Of a DNA stretch of 49,848 nucleotides, positions 29,926-40,441 are shown in pieces (within the stretch, counting starts at the first letter, position 1; every line of letters begins with the position of its first letter). A program made the translations under genes and the position numbers. Source of the stretch: a virus. The stretch is taken from the IMG/VR virus record IMGVR_UViG_3300044985_000034, positions 1-49,848 of that record, one strand, 5' to 3'. The notes beneath the pieces were generated by a model. It was not told where the DNA came from. It searched no databases and saw only the letters and a list, made by a program, of their open reading frames with translations.

Positions 29926-30818
29926 AACGTACCCCATCTTTCTTCATGGAAGTTCATTGCTTCACCTGCTGTAGTTTCTTTGACAGTTATGTCAGTTATA
30001 GTACCTACGGTATTAAGCTCTAGTGACTGGAAGTTGAATCTACTAGTTGAACCATCTGTTATCTCCATAAAAACTGAAGCCTTAGTATTCGCTTGTACAA
30101 TCACGTTAACGTTGTCAAGGTTTAGTCTTACTCGTTCGTTGCATTGATTATGAAAAGACACATAATATGGTACACCCTCCTCTAGTACTTCGTGGGGGGA
30201 ACTGGCAATGGTAGAGAACTGGTCTCCCTGATTATCCACAACTACAGGGTTGTCACCTTGCCATAACTCAGGTGCGCTAGTATCTGCTGTATTCTTTATC
30301 AAAGGGTTACTAGCCCAACCATCATTAATAGGATAGTTATAGACTGAGCCATCATTAACTTTAAAGTCATATATCATAAAGTTACAACGATGTGAAGTAC
30401 CTCCCGCTGCACTACCTATGTACCTTATAGATGTATTTCCCGTAGCTGTAAATACTAAGGTATGCTCAAGTTGGTCGTCTGGTATAACCCTATTAAGTGC
30501 AGGGTTTCCATCTATAACCAATGTACATTCACGTAAGGATAGAGTTAATGAGCCTCCCTCAGTATTACCTAACCTAGACCTAATGCCATTAGGTTCCCCA
30601 CTTGCAGAGTTAAACAAAGCTCTGTAATCAGTATACCGCTCCACGCCATTAACCTTGACTTCAAAAGTATCACCTATTACTAGGTTTATGGTTGGAACTT
30701 CTATATAATCATCTATACCATCAAGGTTGTAGAACTTTCTACCTGCTCTGATATCGTAGCCAAAGCCTCCTGAGAATCCTCCTAAGAAGCCCCCAGTATG
30801 TCCTGTGTTGTTAGACAT
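29922..30818 (-). CDS. LamG/concanavalin-like accessory tail protein
   Basis: A 298-residue beta-sandwich protein. A Gly-rich start (GHTGGFLGGFSGGFGYDIRA) is followed by the LamG signature FYNLDGIDDYIEVP near 31, IGDTFEVKVNG and strands to the end. Such domains bind glycans; here it could attach the virion to host surface sugars. It is enclosed by two paralogous small genes. Confidence 0.8.
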   Translation of the reverse strand: MSNNTGHTGGFLGGFSGGFGYDIRAGRKFYNLDGIDDYIEVPTINLVIGDTFEVKVNGVERYTDYRALFNSASGEPNGIRSRLGNTEGGSLTLSLRECTLVIDGNPALNRVIPDDQLEHTLVFTATGNTSIRYIGSAAGGTSHRCNFMIYDFKVNDGSVYNYPINDGWASNPLIKNTADTSAPELWQGDNPVVVDNQGDQFSTIASSPHEVLEEGVPYYVSFHNQCNERVRLNLDNVNVIVQANTKASVFMEITDGSTSRFNFQSLELNTVGTITDITVKETTAGEAMNFHEERWGTL

Positions 30819-30823
30819 AACTA

Positions 30824-31048
30824 CTACCCCAGTACTAGAGTGCCAGTACCCGTGAAGGTAATGTCATTGATAGGTGCAGGGATAGGTGACCATACTGCAC
30901 CTGCTTCTATGGTGAAAGGTGTCCCACTTGAGATAGTTGCTGTCACTGTAGTGGTAGCTATTACTGCTAGGTATCTGCGATGTTTATCAACAGCTACATC
31001 ACTCAGTGCGGTTGATCTCATGTTGCAACCTAGAAAACTTGTATTCAT
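30824..31048 (-). CDS. Small virion-associated beta protein, paralogue of the protein at 29365-29682
   Basis: A 74-residue protein with the shared fold MNTS...RRYLAVIATTTVTATISSG...PINDITFTGTGTLVLG. It lacks the C-terminal repeat of its paralogue. The ATG has AAGGAGAATAC upstream. It is the first gene after the tail-fibre terminator and leader. Confidence 0.74.
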   Translation of the reverse strand: MNTSFLGCNMRSTALSDVAVDKHRRYLAVIATTTVTATISSGTPFTIEAGAVWSPIPAPINDITFTGTGTLVLG

Positions 31049-31301
31049 GTATTCTCCTTACAAGCCTCTCACAGTCTAGTGTTTGATGTACTGCTGAGAC
31101 TGGTTTAGTATTGTAATTTAGTAGTATATTACTACCGTTAATTTGTTAAGGGTTATCCCCTCCGTGTGGCAGGTCTTAGACCTCCGTTGTTCATTGAAAT
31201 TTATTAAAAAATAACAATCATAAAAGCACCTCTAAAAAGAAGTGCTTTGAGTTTGTTACTATTTGACTAAGTAATACTTATCGTAGGTGTTAATGATTCA
31301 C
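31049..31301 (-). promoter_or_regulatory. Gene-free leader between tail fibre and accessory tail genes
   Basis: About 250 bases with no gene. It starts with the tail-fibre terminator (31205-31248) and continues with a leader to the gene at 30824-31048. Transcription should restart here, so a phage promoter is expected, but I see no promoter sequence repeated elsewhere with confidence. Confidence 0.4.
31205..31248 (-). terminator. Strong intrinsic terminator after the tail fibre gene
   Basis: Minus strand: AAAGCACTTC, loop TTTTTA, GAGGTGCTTT, then TATGATTGTTATTTTTT. A 9-10 bp stem and a T-rich tail, about 55 bases after the tail fibre stop. Confidence 0.85.
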
Positions 31302-34124
31302 TTACTGCTGTTGGAAGTGCCACACTAAACCAGACGTACTTTCAAACGCTACAAGGTCTATCTTCTTACCTATATCTAATGTGAAGTCAGATAATAAAGA
31401 AGCTTGTGGTATGCTAGCCTTAAAGAGTACACTAGTATAAGGGACGTTCCCTATGTCTAGGTTAGTAATAGTCGCCCGTTGACCTACATGACTTGGTTCT
31501 GTCATGGTAGCCACAGACGCAGTACTACTATTACCTGCAACACCTATTTCTAAGTAAGCTGTAATGTTGATACCTAATGTAGTGGTCAAGCCGAAGTGCC
31601 TGTTTATCATATCCAAGTGCATATCTGCTTCAAACATATTACGAGGAGAATTTAAGCTAGAGTCAGGTCTATGTATGTTATCTCCTAATACTGTGTAGTT
31701 GAACTTCAACTTCTCTTCTTCTGTACCGTCACCCCCTGTTATCTCACCAGATTGGTAGAAGGTTGCCTCTCTTAGTAGCGTTTCGTCCCAATCCCGTACA
31801 TGAGCTGTCCAATGGATGCTACTCGACTTGAGGTTATGTGGTGTACCCTCTAATGCCCTTACACCAGCGAATTGCCCATTAAATCTATCGTAAGTACTTG
31901 CCTTAGTGTGTGTATGTATATTTATATCGAAGTGACCAGAATCATCATCTAGTCTCAATAAGTAATCTGAGCCTATAGTAGCAGGTGCTTGATTAAGCGC
32001 GTCATACCATAAGTGCATCTCGCCTACTCTAAGTTCTGCGTCTGGGTCACTCATTACGAAGTAAACCCCACCCCCACTAAAGAAGGTACGTTGAGCATGA
32101 ACAGGGAACACATGAACCTCACCTATGTTAAGACCAAACGGCTCATTCAGTTGTGCTATCCTTACAGCCCCTTTCTCTTGATAGAGGGTTATCTTATCTA
32201 TTCGGAAAGATTGTTGCAGGTCAGTGAATGTTGCCGCTAGTCCAAAGGAGTTAATAGTAGTACTCTTACCTCGCTTGATAATCTCCTTAATGTAGGTATT
32301 TCTAGCGCCTGTATTGTACAGCACAGTAGTCTCACCTGCGGATACATCAACACCATCACTCGTATGCGTTAACTTATGTACGATTGTATTCTGCGCTCTA
32401 TCCTGAAAAGCTCCACTAGAAGCATAAGTATTAGAAGAATCATCATATACAACTATGTCATGGAACTCACACTCCCAAGCATCTTGATGCGTGTCATAAG
32501 AGAAATTAGTTGTGCCTACAGCTACACCACTCATTACATGGCAACGTACCGCACCCCCGTACTGGTCAGGTCGTGTGTCAAGGTATGTAGTCTCATCTAT
32601 AGAGTTAGCCCCTGTAGTGTAAGTATGACGACAAGCACCTGAACTTAAATTGAACCACTTGCTCTCTTGCGAACCCCTGTCTACACCTACATAGCCTAGA
32701 GCGTTATCGCCAGTTACATCAGCTTGCCAAGTAGATGTAATATTAGTCAGAGTAGCCCTAAAGCAACTAGCCACTACTAGCAAAGCAACATGATATTCAG
32801 TGCAATGTAGGTTTGTTACTTTAGGGTTCACATAACCTATAGGTGTAATTGCTTCTGCATAGTGGTTTGCTATGTGAGGTAAGTCTCTTCTAATCTTTAT
32901 GTTACGAAGATTACAGGTTTTTTCCTTATTCATCCTAGCCACTCTGCGTGAGGAAGTATCTCCGTCTACATCGTGCGCGAAGATATACTTGCCTACACAT
33001 ATTAACTGAGTTGCTGTTACAGACTCTACTACAAAGTACTCAGCACATCGTTGTTGGTCGAACTCACTATATGGGTTTATCACTTGGTTAGAGTATAACT
33101 TGACAACATCCCCAAATACAATACCGTGACCTGTAGGTAAGTCTATAGTAGTACGTCCTGCTGTAAACCCTATAGCACTTACTACATGTGGGGCATCTAG
33201 TAGGTTACGTAGCAGTATCAGCCGTTCAGTTGTATTACCTATAGAAAGTAGTGTGTTGTTGTTTAAATCTAGGTCAACACTTTTATTATCTATTAAGTCT
33301 ACCCCGTCAATCCCTATATCTTTATCTACAAGGTTAGTAGTGAACTTCTTCTCGGAGTTGAGTATAACAGAGAATCTAAGGTAGTTGTTGTATACACCAT
33401 CAGCTATAATCCCTGCTTGCTCTATAAGGTAACTATCACCTGTAGGTAATAGTAAGGCTACGTTCCCATTAACCAGCTCATGGTCTATGTAGGTATCTAC
33501 CGTCTGATTAGCTACTATAACATACTTACCGCCTCCTATACCCTCACCGTGGTAATAGCTACCAGTTTCAGCGTATGCACCTACAGGTAAGAACTGCGCC
33601 TTTAGATGGTCAATGGAGTTAAGTATAGCTGTCCCTGAACCACCACCACCATTACCAATGTCTGCTATTGTATCTTCAAACACCTGCTTTGTAACAGGGT
33701 CACGAGGGTCTACAGCGTGCGCTAGGTTCTTTATTCTATGCAGGTTCATATCAATGTCTACAAGCATTACTAGGTCGTCGTTAGTAGGTGTAAAGAACCC
33801 ATCTTGGAGTTCTTCTAGAATCATTAATGATTGTACGAAGGACGCATCTAGGTTACTTTCACGTAGTATTGCACCTTCTACATAATCATTAATAGGATTG
33901 TTTCTATCTACTACTCGTCGTATGTTAAAGGCTACACCCGCATCCACGGGTGTATCTAACACGATTTGAGTAGCGCTTAGGAATGAATAAGCTAACTGTG
34001 TAGTGTATTCATTACTGTCTAGTGACACATATATGTCACTCTCTTTTAGGTAACCTAGCGAAAACGCTAAGTCGTATACTGTACGTATACCATCACCTGT
34101 ATGGTCTAATCGTGTTAGTGCCAT
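31302..34124 (-). CDS. Tail fibre/tailspike with T7 gp17-type anchor
   Basis: A 940-residue host-recognition protein. Residues 1-150 match the T7 gp17 N-terminal anchor (MALTRLDHTGDGIRTVYDLA, VDRNNPINDYVEGAIL, then LDASFVQSLMILEEL). A Gly-rich linker (GNGGGGSG) leads into LKAQFLPVGAYAETGSYY, typical of pectate-lyase-fold (beta-helix) tailspikes, and to a long beta-helix with Asn ladders (NLHCTEYHVALL). Catalytic residues cannot be assigned by eye, so depolymerase activity is possible, not shown. It starts right at the stop of the 1317-aa gene. Confidence 0.88.
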   Translation of the reverse strand: MALTRLDHTGDGIRTVYDLAFSLGYLKESDIYVSLDSNEYTTQLAYSFLSATQIVLDTPVDAGVAFNIRRVVDRNNPINDYVEGAILRESNLDASFVQSLMILEELQDGFFTPTNDDLVMLVDIDMNLHRIKNLAHAVDPRDPVTKQVFEDTIADIGNGGGGSGTAILNSIDHLKAQFLPVGAYAETGSYYHGEGIGGGKYVIVANQTVDTYIDHELVNGNVALLLPTGDSYLIEQAGIIADGVYNNYLRFSVILNSEKKFTTNLVDKDIGIDGVDLIDNKSVDLDLNNNTLLSIGNTTERLILLRNLLDAPHVVSAIGFTAGRTTIDLPTGHGIVFGDVVKLYSNQVINPYSEFDQQRCAEYFVVESVTATQLICVGKYIFAHDVDGDTSSRRVARMNKEKTCNLRNIKIRRDLPHIANHYAEAITPIGYVNPKVTNLHCTEYHVALLVVASCFRATLTNITSTWQADVTGDNALGYVGVDRGSQESKWFNLSSGACRHTYTTGANSIDETTYLDTRPDQYGGAVRCHVMSGVAVGTTNFSYDTHQDAWECEFHDIVVYDDSSNTYASSGAFQDRAQNTIVHKLTHTSDGVDVSAGETTVLYNTGARNTYIKEIIKRGKSTTINSFGLAATFTDLQQSFRIDKITLYQEKGAVRIAQLNEPFGLNIGEVHVFPVHAQRTFFSGGGVYFVMSDPDAELRVGEMHLWYDALNQAPATIGSDYLLRLDDDSGHFDINIHTHTKASTYDRFNGQFAGVRALEGTPHNLKSSSIHWTAHVRDWDETLLREATFYQSGEITGGDGTEEEKLKFNYTVLGDNIHRPDSSLNSPRNMFEADMHLDMINRHFGLTTTLGINITAYLEIGVAGNSSTASVATMTEPSHVGQRATITNLDIGNVPYTSVLFKASIPQASLLSDFTLDIGKKIDLVAFESTSGLVWHFQQQ

Positions 34125-37100
34125 TTAGTTTTGCTCCATTGATTTAATCACCGCGTTAGTAACTTCGTTCATAAGCGGTAAAGTGTTTAAAGGTGTTATT
34201 TGTTTAATTGCTGCGGGGTCGCCTTGTACAGCATTCATAGCTGCATCCATACTCGAAAGTACTGGAACTGACTTAGCTCCCTCCCACAATGATTCAATAC
34301 CATCTTTCTCTTGGTATGCTTTAATCCCGTCCTTACTGAGGTTGTATAAGTCACCTAGAATTCCTAGGTTACTCACATAGTTCTCTGTTTGCATCTGGTC
34401 AGCGGTTGGTTGGTGGAACTCAGCATCTGATAATGCTACATAAGCTCCTGCACCTGCGGCTACTTTGGCATAACGAGTTACACCTGCTGTCATAGCATTA
34501 AGGACTGTACCTAGAACTGCTTCACGGTCAGCAAACTGTAGGTTACGTTGTGCACCCTTTGACATAAATGCCAATGGTGTCTTACGGAACTGCATGATTG
34601 CTTGCCATATAGGTCTGTTCATAAATACTGGTAACTCACCAGCCATAACTCTAGGCATCAACTGAGCTTCTTCACGATTCATAGCATGTACGAACTCGTC
34701 AAGTGCAGGTTTACTCCATTGTTCAAAGTTAAAGTTTGTAGGGAATCCATCTACGTCGAACTCAACAAACTCACGCATACTGGTTGCAACCATACCATCA
34801 TCTGTTAGACCTAGATCTGCTAGACGTTTGGGTGTGGATGTACCTTTACCGAACTTAAACCCTCGCGCTATGTCTACAGAAAATGAAGCCTGTAGTAAGC
34901 GTGACTGTGCTTTCTGTACAGCGTTGACACCTGATAGACTTCCTAGCATACGACCAAACTGTGCTTTAAAAGCGCCTAGTGTAGCTTTATCTACTGCATC
35001 AATAGATGCTGCTCTAAGATTAGATAGTTCATCTACTTGTGCTTGGTCGATGTTGTTTACCGAGTAACGGTTGATATACTGCATGTTATCGTTAACGGCT
35101 GCTATAGAACGTACTTGTCCCATTACACCTTTATCGTCCATACTCTCACCTGCCATAGCCCATATCTTCTTACCAATCTTTGGTTGTGAGAAGTAGTTGA
35201 CTATTAGACGTTGTGCCATCGTACCTGTCTCAGCTAACTGAGCAACACCTATCCCACCCATCTGTTGTACTGTCACCAAGTCCATAATAGAACGTAATTC
35301 AGGTGACATACCTTGACGCGTAGGGCGACCATAGAGCATGTCTGCGGCATCCTGAGCCAATAATTTATCAGATTCAGAGTCTGGCATTAGGAATTTATTA
35401 AAGTCACCCTCGGAGCGTATAAGACCTCCTGTGGCGTCTGATATTCCAATGTCTGCACCTGCACGCTGTATATAGCTATCCATTATGGAAGGTATATCTG
35501 TATCTACTAAATCAACCATAGACAGACCATTATGTTCTGTCGTGAAGTCTAGAGGTATACGTGATTTACCACGCCCTGATACACCTGCACCTATTGTATC
35601 TGTATGTTCCATTGAGTCACCTAGACCGTTAATCCAGTTTAGTTGTCTCTCTGCTAATTCAGATGTAGAGGCATCGTCAGCTAGCTTACCTGCTCGTTTA
35701 GCAGATTCTATAGACTTAGTTAATAAATCTAATACAGCTTGTTCACCATGACGTTTAGTAATCTCTCCTACCTTAACCTTCTTCCAAACATGTGGAATGT
35801 AGTTCTTGATACGACGAGCTGCGTCAAAGCCTTTTATGTTAGCTGCTATGCGCCCATCAAATAATTCATCATTCACCTTGTTTAGCGCGGTTACGTAGTC
35901 TCTTATGAAAGGGCTAACTAGGTCGTTGTCTGCTATATGAGGTACATTCATCTGTAATGCTTCTTGGTAGCGAAACACCGTACGATGGAAAGACTTTGCA
36001 AGGTCGTTAACCTTACCACCTTCCCACGCTGCTTTGAATTGCTTGTATGCACCATGACCTTGTTCTGCTACCCAACCTTCAATGTTCCGTACATACGACT
36101 CATTAAGGTTAGCTACGTTACGTGTGTATATAGCATCTTTAGTCATTGCTGCTGATGCTTTACGTTTGAACTTACCAGTGAAACCTGCGCCTGTCTCTAG
36201 TATATGAGAACCAATATAAGCCATCTTACTGTCTTTACTGAACATCATCTTAGAAGCAAACTCTTGTAATCCTACACCTTTACCTATAGCACGATGTACT
36301 TTAGCAATCCAGTTATGTGACTTGTTAGCGGCCTCCATTGCTGGTTGCACTACATCCATTTGATGTTGTAATGCTAAGTCAACCTCAGCTGCTTGCCATG
36401 AGGCGTCAGCGGCTTCAATCTCTTCTGGTGTTCTAGTGTCTACAGGAGGCTCGTCTGTCTTAGGCTTACCTGCTGGGGCACTTGCATGCTCCGTACTAAC
36501 CATAGGTTCATGTACTGGCTCAGGTTTAGGAGTAGTAGGTCTAGCCTCTACTTCTATGTTTTGAGTAATAGTAGGTGTATCGCCTGTTTGTAGTTCAGTT
36601 GCTATTTCATCCTGCATGTCGTCCATGCGGTCACGAATCTCATCTGTACTACGTCTGTACTCGATATCGTCTAAGCCTTCACCTGCTGCTTTAGCTTTAG
36701 CACTTGCACCATAACGGTCAATACCATGTGCTGCACCTGCGAATATAGCACCGAACGCACCACCAAAACCTGCATCTAATGCCCAAGTCTTTAACAACTC
36801 GTCATTAGTAAAGTCTTTATAGTTATGCCCTGTGAATACAAATGATTCGCCTAGTCCTGTACCTGCACCAACTGTGAAACCAGTCATTAGCTTTTTAGTC
36901 AGTGGGCTAGCCACCTTCTGGAATAGTATCTTACTACCTGCTACTGTTACCTTAGCTCCCATACTACCACCCACATATGTGACTGGGTCTGTTAGGTAAG
37001 GTGCTGCTGCATGGTAGAATTCTTTAGCTACTGATGCGGCACCTTTCTGGTTAGCTAGACTCTGACCTATTGCTATGGTCTCTGCATCTATCTTAGCATA

Positions 37101-38078
37101 CTCAGCAATCTCTACTGCCGCCATACCACCATCTGTTTCGTAGGCAGTATACATCTTAGCTGCTACTTCTGGAGGTACATCATTGTCTACTATATATGTA
37201 TGTAAGTCTTGTTCAGACCAACCTACCATGTGCTGTATATCTGTCTTTTGGGAGGTTGTATCACTCCATTGGTTAATAGCATTCTTGGTCATAGCCCAAT
37301 AGGAAGTGTCCACACGAGGTGTCACGTCCATACCAGTTACTCGTCCTTGTGACTCAATGTCCGAACGTGTAAATGGGTCATTCCAATTAGCTAACATTAC
37401 CTTAGCTGTAGTTGAGTTCTGAGCTTTCTCATACCAGCGACGTTTTTGTGCTAGCGTAAGTAATTCAGGGTTACTCATTAACTCTTTACCAACTAACTTA
37501 GCTTGGTCTTTGTCTAATACACCTTCTTGTGCATCTGACATGTGTGTCTTTAAGGACTTTCGTAATAGTTCAATACGGTCAAAGTCTTCATCTGAGATTA
37601 TCTCATTAGGTTTAATACCTGATTCTAATAACTCATATGCTTCAATGTTGGTAGACTGACTTTGTCCTGCGTACCATTTGTATCGTTCATCTTGCTCTGA
37701 ACCCATTTCGTCATAACCGTAGTTAGTCCAATTGTCTGATACTCCTACTTCATATAGTAAGTGTCTCCAATCCATACCCTCTACTTCTAAGTTACCAATC
37801 TCTCGTTTGAATACTCCTTTCCCTTGTAGGTCTGTCTGTTCGACATCTGACCCACTAAAGATTCCATATAAACCATTGCGGAAGTACTCAGCGTCACTTC
37901 CTGCACCGATCTCAGTACCACCTACGCCAGCGATGCGTAAGGGAGTTTTACGTCCCTTCGCATCTACTATCGACGGTGTATCTGCATCGTATGATTCTGG
38001 ACTGAGAGTGGACTTAGTTAAAGAAGGAGGCACGTTTTCGCTTGGAACTACGACTTCGTTCTCGTTGTTTATATCCAT
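34125..38078 (-). CDS. Internal virion protein, T7 gp16-like (1317 aa)
   Basis: The largest protein, 1317 residues, in the position of T7 gp16 and of comparable length (T7 gp16 1318). It is long, helical and Ala-rich, with hydrophobic segments (AKVAAGAGAYVALSDA near the end, and VTVAGSKILFQKV near the middle), as expected of ejected core proteins that span the envelope. I do not see the lytic transglycosylase motif that T7 gp16 carries at its N-terminus. Its 5' end overlaps the 805-aa gene by 65 bases in another frame. Confidence 0.82.
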   Translation of the reverse strand: MDINNENEVVVPSENVPPSLTKSTLSPESYDADTPSIVDAKGRKTPLRIAGVGGTEIGAGSDAEYFRNGLYGIFSGSDVEQTDLQGKGVFKREIGNLEVEGMDWRHLLYEVGVSDNWTNYGYDEMGSEQDERYKWYAGQSQSTNIEAYELLESGIKPNEIISDEDFDRIELLRKSLKTHMSDAQEGVLDKDQAKLVGKELMSNPELLTLAQKRRWYEKAQNSTTAKVMLANWNDPFTRSDIESQGRVTGMDVTPRVDTSYWAMTKNAINQWSDTTSQKTDIQHMVGWSEQDLHTYIVDNDVPPEVAAKMYTAYETDGGMAAVEIAEYAKIDAETIAIGQSLANQKGAASVAKEFYHAAAPYLTDPVTYVGGSMGAKVTVAGSKILFQKVASPLTKKLMTGFTVGAGTGLGESFVFTGHNYKDFTNDELLKTWALDAGFGGAFGAIFAGAAHGIDRYGASAKAKAAGEGLDDIEYRRSTDEIRDRMDDMQDEIATELQTGDTPTITQNIEVEARPTTPKPEPVHEPMVSTEHASAPAGKPKTDEPPVDTRTPEEIEAADASWQAAEVDLALQHQMDVVQPAMEAANKSHNWIAKVHRAIGKGVGLQEFASKMMFSKDSKMAYIGSHILETGAGFTGKFKRKASAAMTKDAIYTRNVANLNESYVRNIEGWVAEQGHGAYKQFKAAWEGGKVNDLAKSFHRTVFRYQEALQMNVPHIADNDLVSPFIRDYVTALNKVNDELFDGRIAANIKGFDAARRIKNYIPHVWKKVKVGEITKRHGEQAVLDLLTKSIESAKRAGKLADDASTSELAERQLNWINGLGDSMEHTDTIGAGVSGRGKSRIPLDFTTEHNGLSMVDLVDTDIPSIMDSYIQRAGADIGISDATGGLIRSEGDFNKFLMPDSESDKLLAQDAADMLYGRPTRQGMSPELRSIMDLVTVQQMGGIGVAQLAETGTMAQRLIVNYFSQPKIGKKIWAMAGESMDDKGVMGQVRSIAAVNDNMQYINRYSVNNIDQAQVDELSNLRAASIDAVDKATLGAFKAQFGRMLGSLSGVNAVQKAQSRLLQASFSVDIARGFKFGKGTSTPKRLADLGLTDDGMVATSMREFVEFDVDGFPTNFNFEQWSKPALDEFVHAMNREEAQLMPRVMAGELPVFMNRPIWQAIMQFRKTPLAFMSKGAQRNLQFADREAVLGTVLNAMTAGVTRYAKVAAGAGAYVALSDAEFHQPTADQMQTENYVSNLGILGDLYNLSKDGIKAYQEKDGIESLWEGAKSVPVLSSMDAAMNAVQGDPAAIKQITPLNTLPLMNEVTNAVIKSMEQN

Positions 38079-40431
38079 CTAGCTCTATCTCCATTGCAGC
38101 GCGACTCATTACCTGCCGTCTGCCATTTAGTTCTAACACCAAGTTACCTTGGTATACTGATACCTGTAAGCCAGGTACTTGATTTAACTTGTACAGTGTA
38201 GCACCACTCTTTGTAGTATCATTCTTTAGTAAGCGTTGTAAAGGTTCTGTGAACCCTGACTTAGCGAACTCGCCTGATACATAAGAGGTACTGAATGTCT
38301 TCATTATGTCTTCTAAACTATCATCACCTATCTTCTCAAACGAGCCACCGTACTGCACACGTGTACCGTTTACTGTAGGGTTGATATCCTTCATATAGTT
38401 TTTCGCACCTATAAGAGCTTTATCGTGCCCTTTGTATAGTAACTTTCTGTATTCTTGCATAGCCATATCTTGTACGTCCGAAGGCGCACCTGATAAACCC
38501 ATACTAGTTAGAAACTTATCGCCACTTAACTTCATTACGTTAGGTGTATCTATCTTACGCTCGGCTGTGTTCATACCGTTGTTAGTCTCAGTGATACCAC
38601 TGCCTTGCCCTACTGCATCTATGATAGTTTGGATGTCTCCACGCTCTCGTGTTGTAGTGAACGTTGCATTAAACAATGCGGAGTTCTGCAACATAAGTAC
38701 ACTCAACGAACCTGCTTGCTTCTTCTGTGATGGTGTATATAGATTCGTATCATTGGTGGCTTTCAACTGTACACCTAAGTTGGCGATAGCTGTTGTAACC
38801 TCTGGTGAATCCACTAGATATGAACCGAACTTACCTGACGCTTGCATGAACTGCTTAGTTGATAAAGGGTTAGAGAATATAGATTCTAACTTATCTACTG
38901 CACTCATATCAGGGTCTGGTAGTACTTGGTCAGCTACACTAGTTACTGCACCTGATAGGTGAGCTTTCTTAGACTTAGGGTCTGAGAGTGTATAACCACC
39001 GCCTGTAACAAGTGATTGTGTACCTTCTCGTAAGTCTATTTCTGCCTGATGAGCTTTATTAACAGCGTCCTCAGCATCCGCCTCACGTTTATCGTGTGCA
39101 GTCTGCCAACCCTGTAATCGCTTCTTACCTGCTACAAACTGCTTCATTAGGTCACTTCGCACTTCTTTACTCAATGTAGGGTCATGTATAGCAAGGTTCA
39201 AGGCGTTTAACCTATTAGCCTGTAAATCACGTCTCTCCTCCGAGGGGGCGTCTAGTTGCGCAATATCGAACTCAAATACGTCCTCGTTATATACTTCCGT
39301 AGCGACATTCGCTGCTATTGCCGCTTTGTGCTCTTTATCTAAGCGTGCTTGATACTTCTCGCCTAGGACAGTGTGCCATCTATCAGACCCTGCGTATGTC
39401 GCCATATGCTTTGCTGTACCAGTGTCACGTGCCCCGACTTGTCGGATAGCACTAATATGTGCTTGTTTAGCTTGAGCTACTTCATCCGCAGAGCCTGTCA
39501 GTATAGTAGCCTCATATTTTAAACGCTCAGCTTGCATAGCATTGAAGTTGTCTGTATCAATGATACCTACAGCTTTAACGTAACGCTTTAACTCTTTCTC
39601 GTTAAATGTACTTACTATACCTGAATCATTCAATAGCTTTAAAGCAGAGTAATCGTGTGCTTGTGCCGCTTCTATAGACTCGGTTATTAACACTTCACGG
39701 TAAGATACATCACTCATACCTGTAGGCTTATATTTACCTGAGTACATATCCTTACCAAGCTGTGCAGCTTTGTCAGGGTTAGTGCTTATCATAGTCTTAT
39801 AGACATCAAGGTCAGTTTGCCAACCTTCTGCTACAGTTAGACGAGCCTTCTGCTGTTGTCGTACTTTGTACAACTTGACCTGCTGTTTAGATAACTCGTT
39901 GGAGTTCTCCTTCCAGTTACTCATGAAGGCGAATGCTGCGTCAGGGGCATCAGAGAAGTTCTCTGCATTATATTCTGTTAACTTATCCTGCATACGTTCA
40001 CGGTATTGGTCGGGTGTTAAATCACCACCTTCACCCTCAATGAACTCTGCTTCTTCTATATACATAGAGTTAGAAGCGTTACGTGCGGCTGCGTGTAAAG
40101 CACCTAGATACTCTGGTGTTTGACCACCATATATTAACTCAGTAAAGCCTGTCTTCTTCATGTCCCGTTGGAACTCAGACAGACCTTCTGCTGTGCCTTG
40201 TTCATGGTAAGCTTTCATGTAGCGTTGTTCGTTCTCTACTTTCTTCTTACCATCCATAAACTTACCCAATGCGTTACCTAGTGTGCTAGATATAGCGTTG
40301 ATTTGTTGCTGTCGTTGAATAGCACCACTGTTGTTTTGCTTTGCAACTGTTGCTGTTCTCACAGCGTGTTTCTTAGTAGGAGCAACATCCATAGCTGCTC
40401 CAGCATTTGCATCCTGTATTGGACTACGCAT
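38014..40431 (-). CDS. Internal virion protein, T7 gp15-like (805 aa)
   Basis: An 805-residue, largely alpha-helical protein with Gln/Lys-rich coiled coils (TVAKQNNSGAIQRQQQINAI, LSKQQVKLYKVRQQQKARL) matching the size and position of T7 gp15 (747 aa). It should form part of the internal core ejected at infection. The C-terminus is basic (RERSRSSKRKRASFFN). It overlaps the next gene by 65 bases. Confidence 0.82.
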   Translation of the reverse strand: MRSPIQDANAGAAMDVAPTKKHAVRTATVAKQNNSGAIQRQQQINAISSTLGNALGKFMDGKKKVENEQRYMKAYHEQGTAEGLSEFQRDMKKTGFTELIYGGQTPEYLGALHAAARNASNSMYIEEAEFIEGEGGDLTPDQYRERMQDKLTEYNAENFSDAPDAAFAFMSNWKENSNELSKQQVKLYKVRQQQKARLTVAEGWQTDLDVYKTMISTNPDKAAQLGKDMYSGKYKPTGMSDVSYREVLITESIEAAQAHDYSALKLLNDSGIVSTFNEKELKRYVKAVGIIDTDNFNAMQAERLKYEATILTGSADEVAQAKQAHISAIRQVGARDTGTAKHMATYAGSDRWHTVLGEKYQARLDKEHKAAIAANVATEVYNEDVFEFDIAQLDAPSEERRDLQANRLNALNLAIHDPTLSKEVRSDLMKQFVAGKKRLQGWQTAHDKREADAEDAVNKAHQAEIDLREGTQSLVTGGGYTLSDPKSKKAHLSGAVTSVADQVLPDPDMSAVDKLESIFSNPLSTKQFMQASGKFGSYLVDSPEVTTAIANLGVQLKATNDTNLYTPSQKKQAGSLSVLMLQNSALFNATFTTTRERGDIQTIIDAVGQGSGITETNNGMNTAERKIDTPNVMKLSGDKFLTSMGLSGAPSDVQDMAMQEYRKLLYKGHDKALIGAKNYMKDINPTVNGTRVQYGGSFEKIGDDSLEDIMKTFSTSYVSGEFAKSGFTEPLQRLLKNDTTKSGATLYKLNQVPGLQVSVYQGNLVLELNGRRQVMSRAAMEIELDGYKQRERSRSSKRKRASFFN

Positions 40432-40441
40432 GTTACTTACC

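Noticed and set aside
38432-38962. 176-codon open frame on the plus strand
   Set aside because: Antisense to the 805-aa internal virion protein; no motifs, no ribosome site, and all supported genes are on the minus strand.
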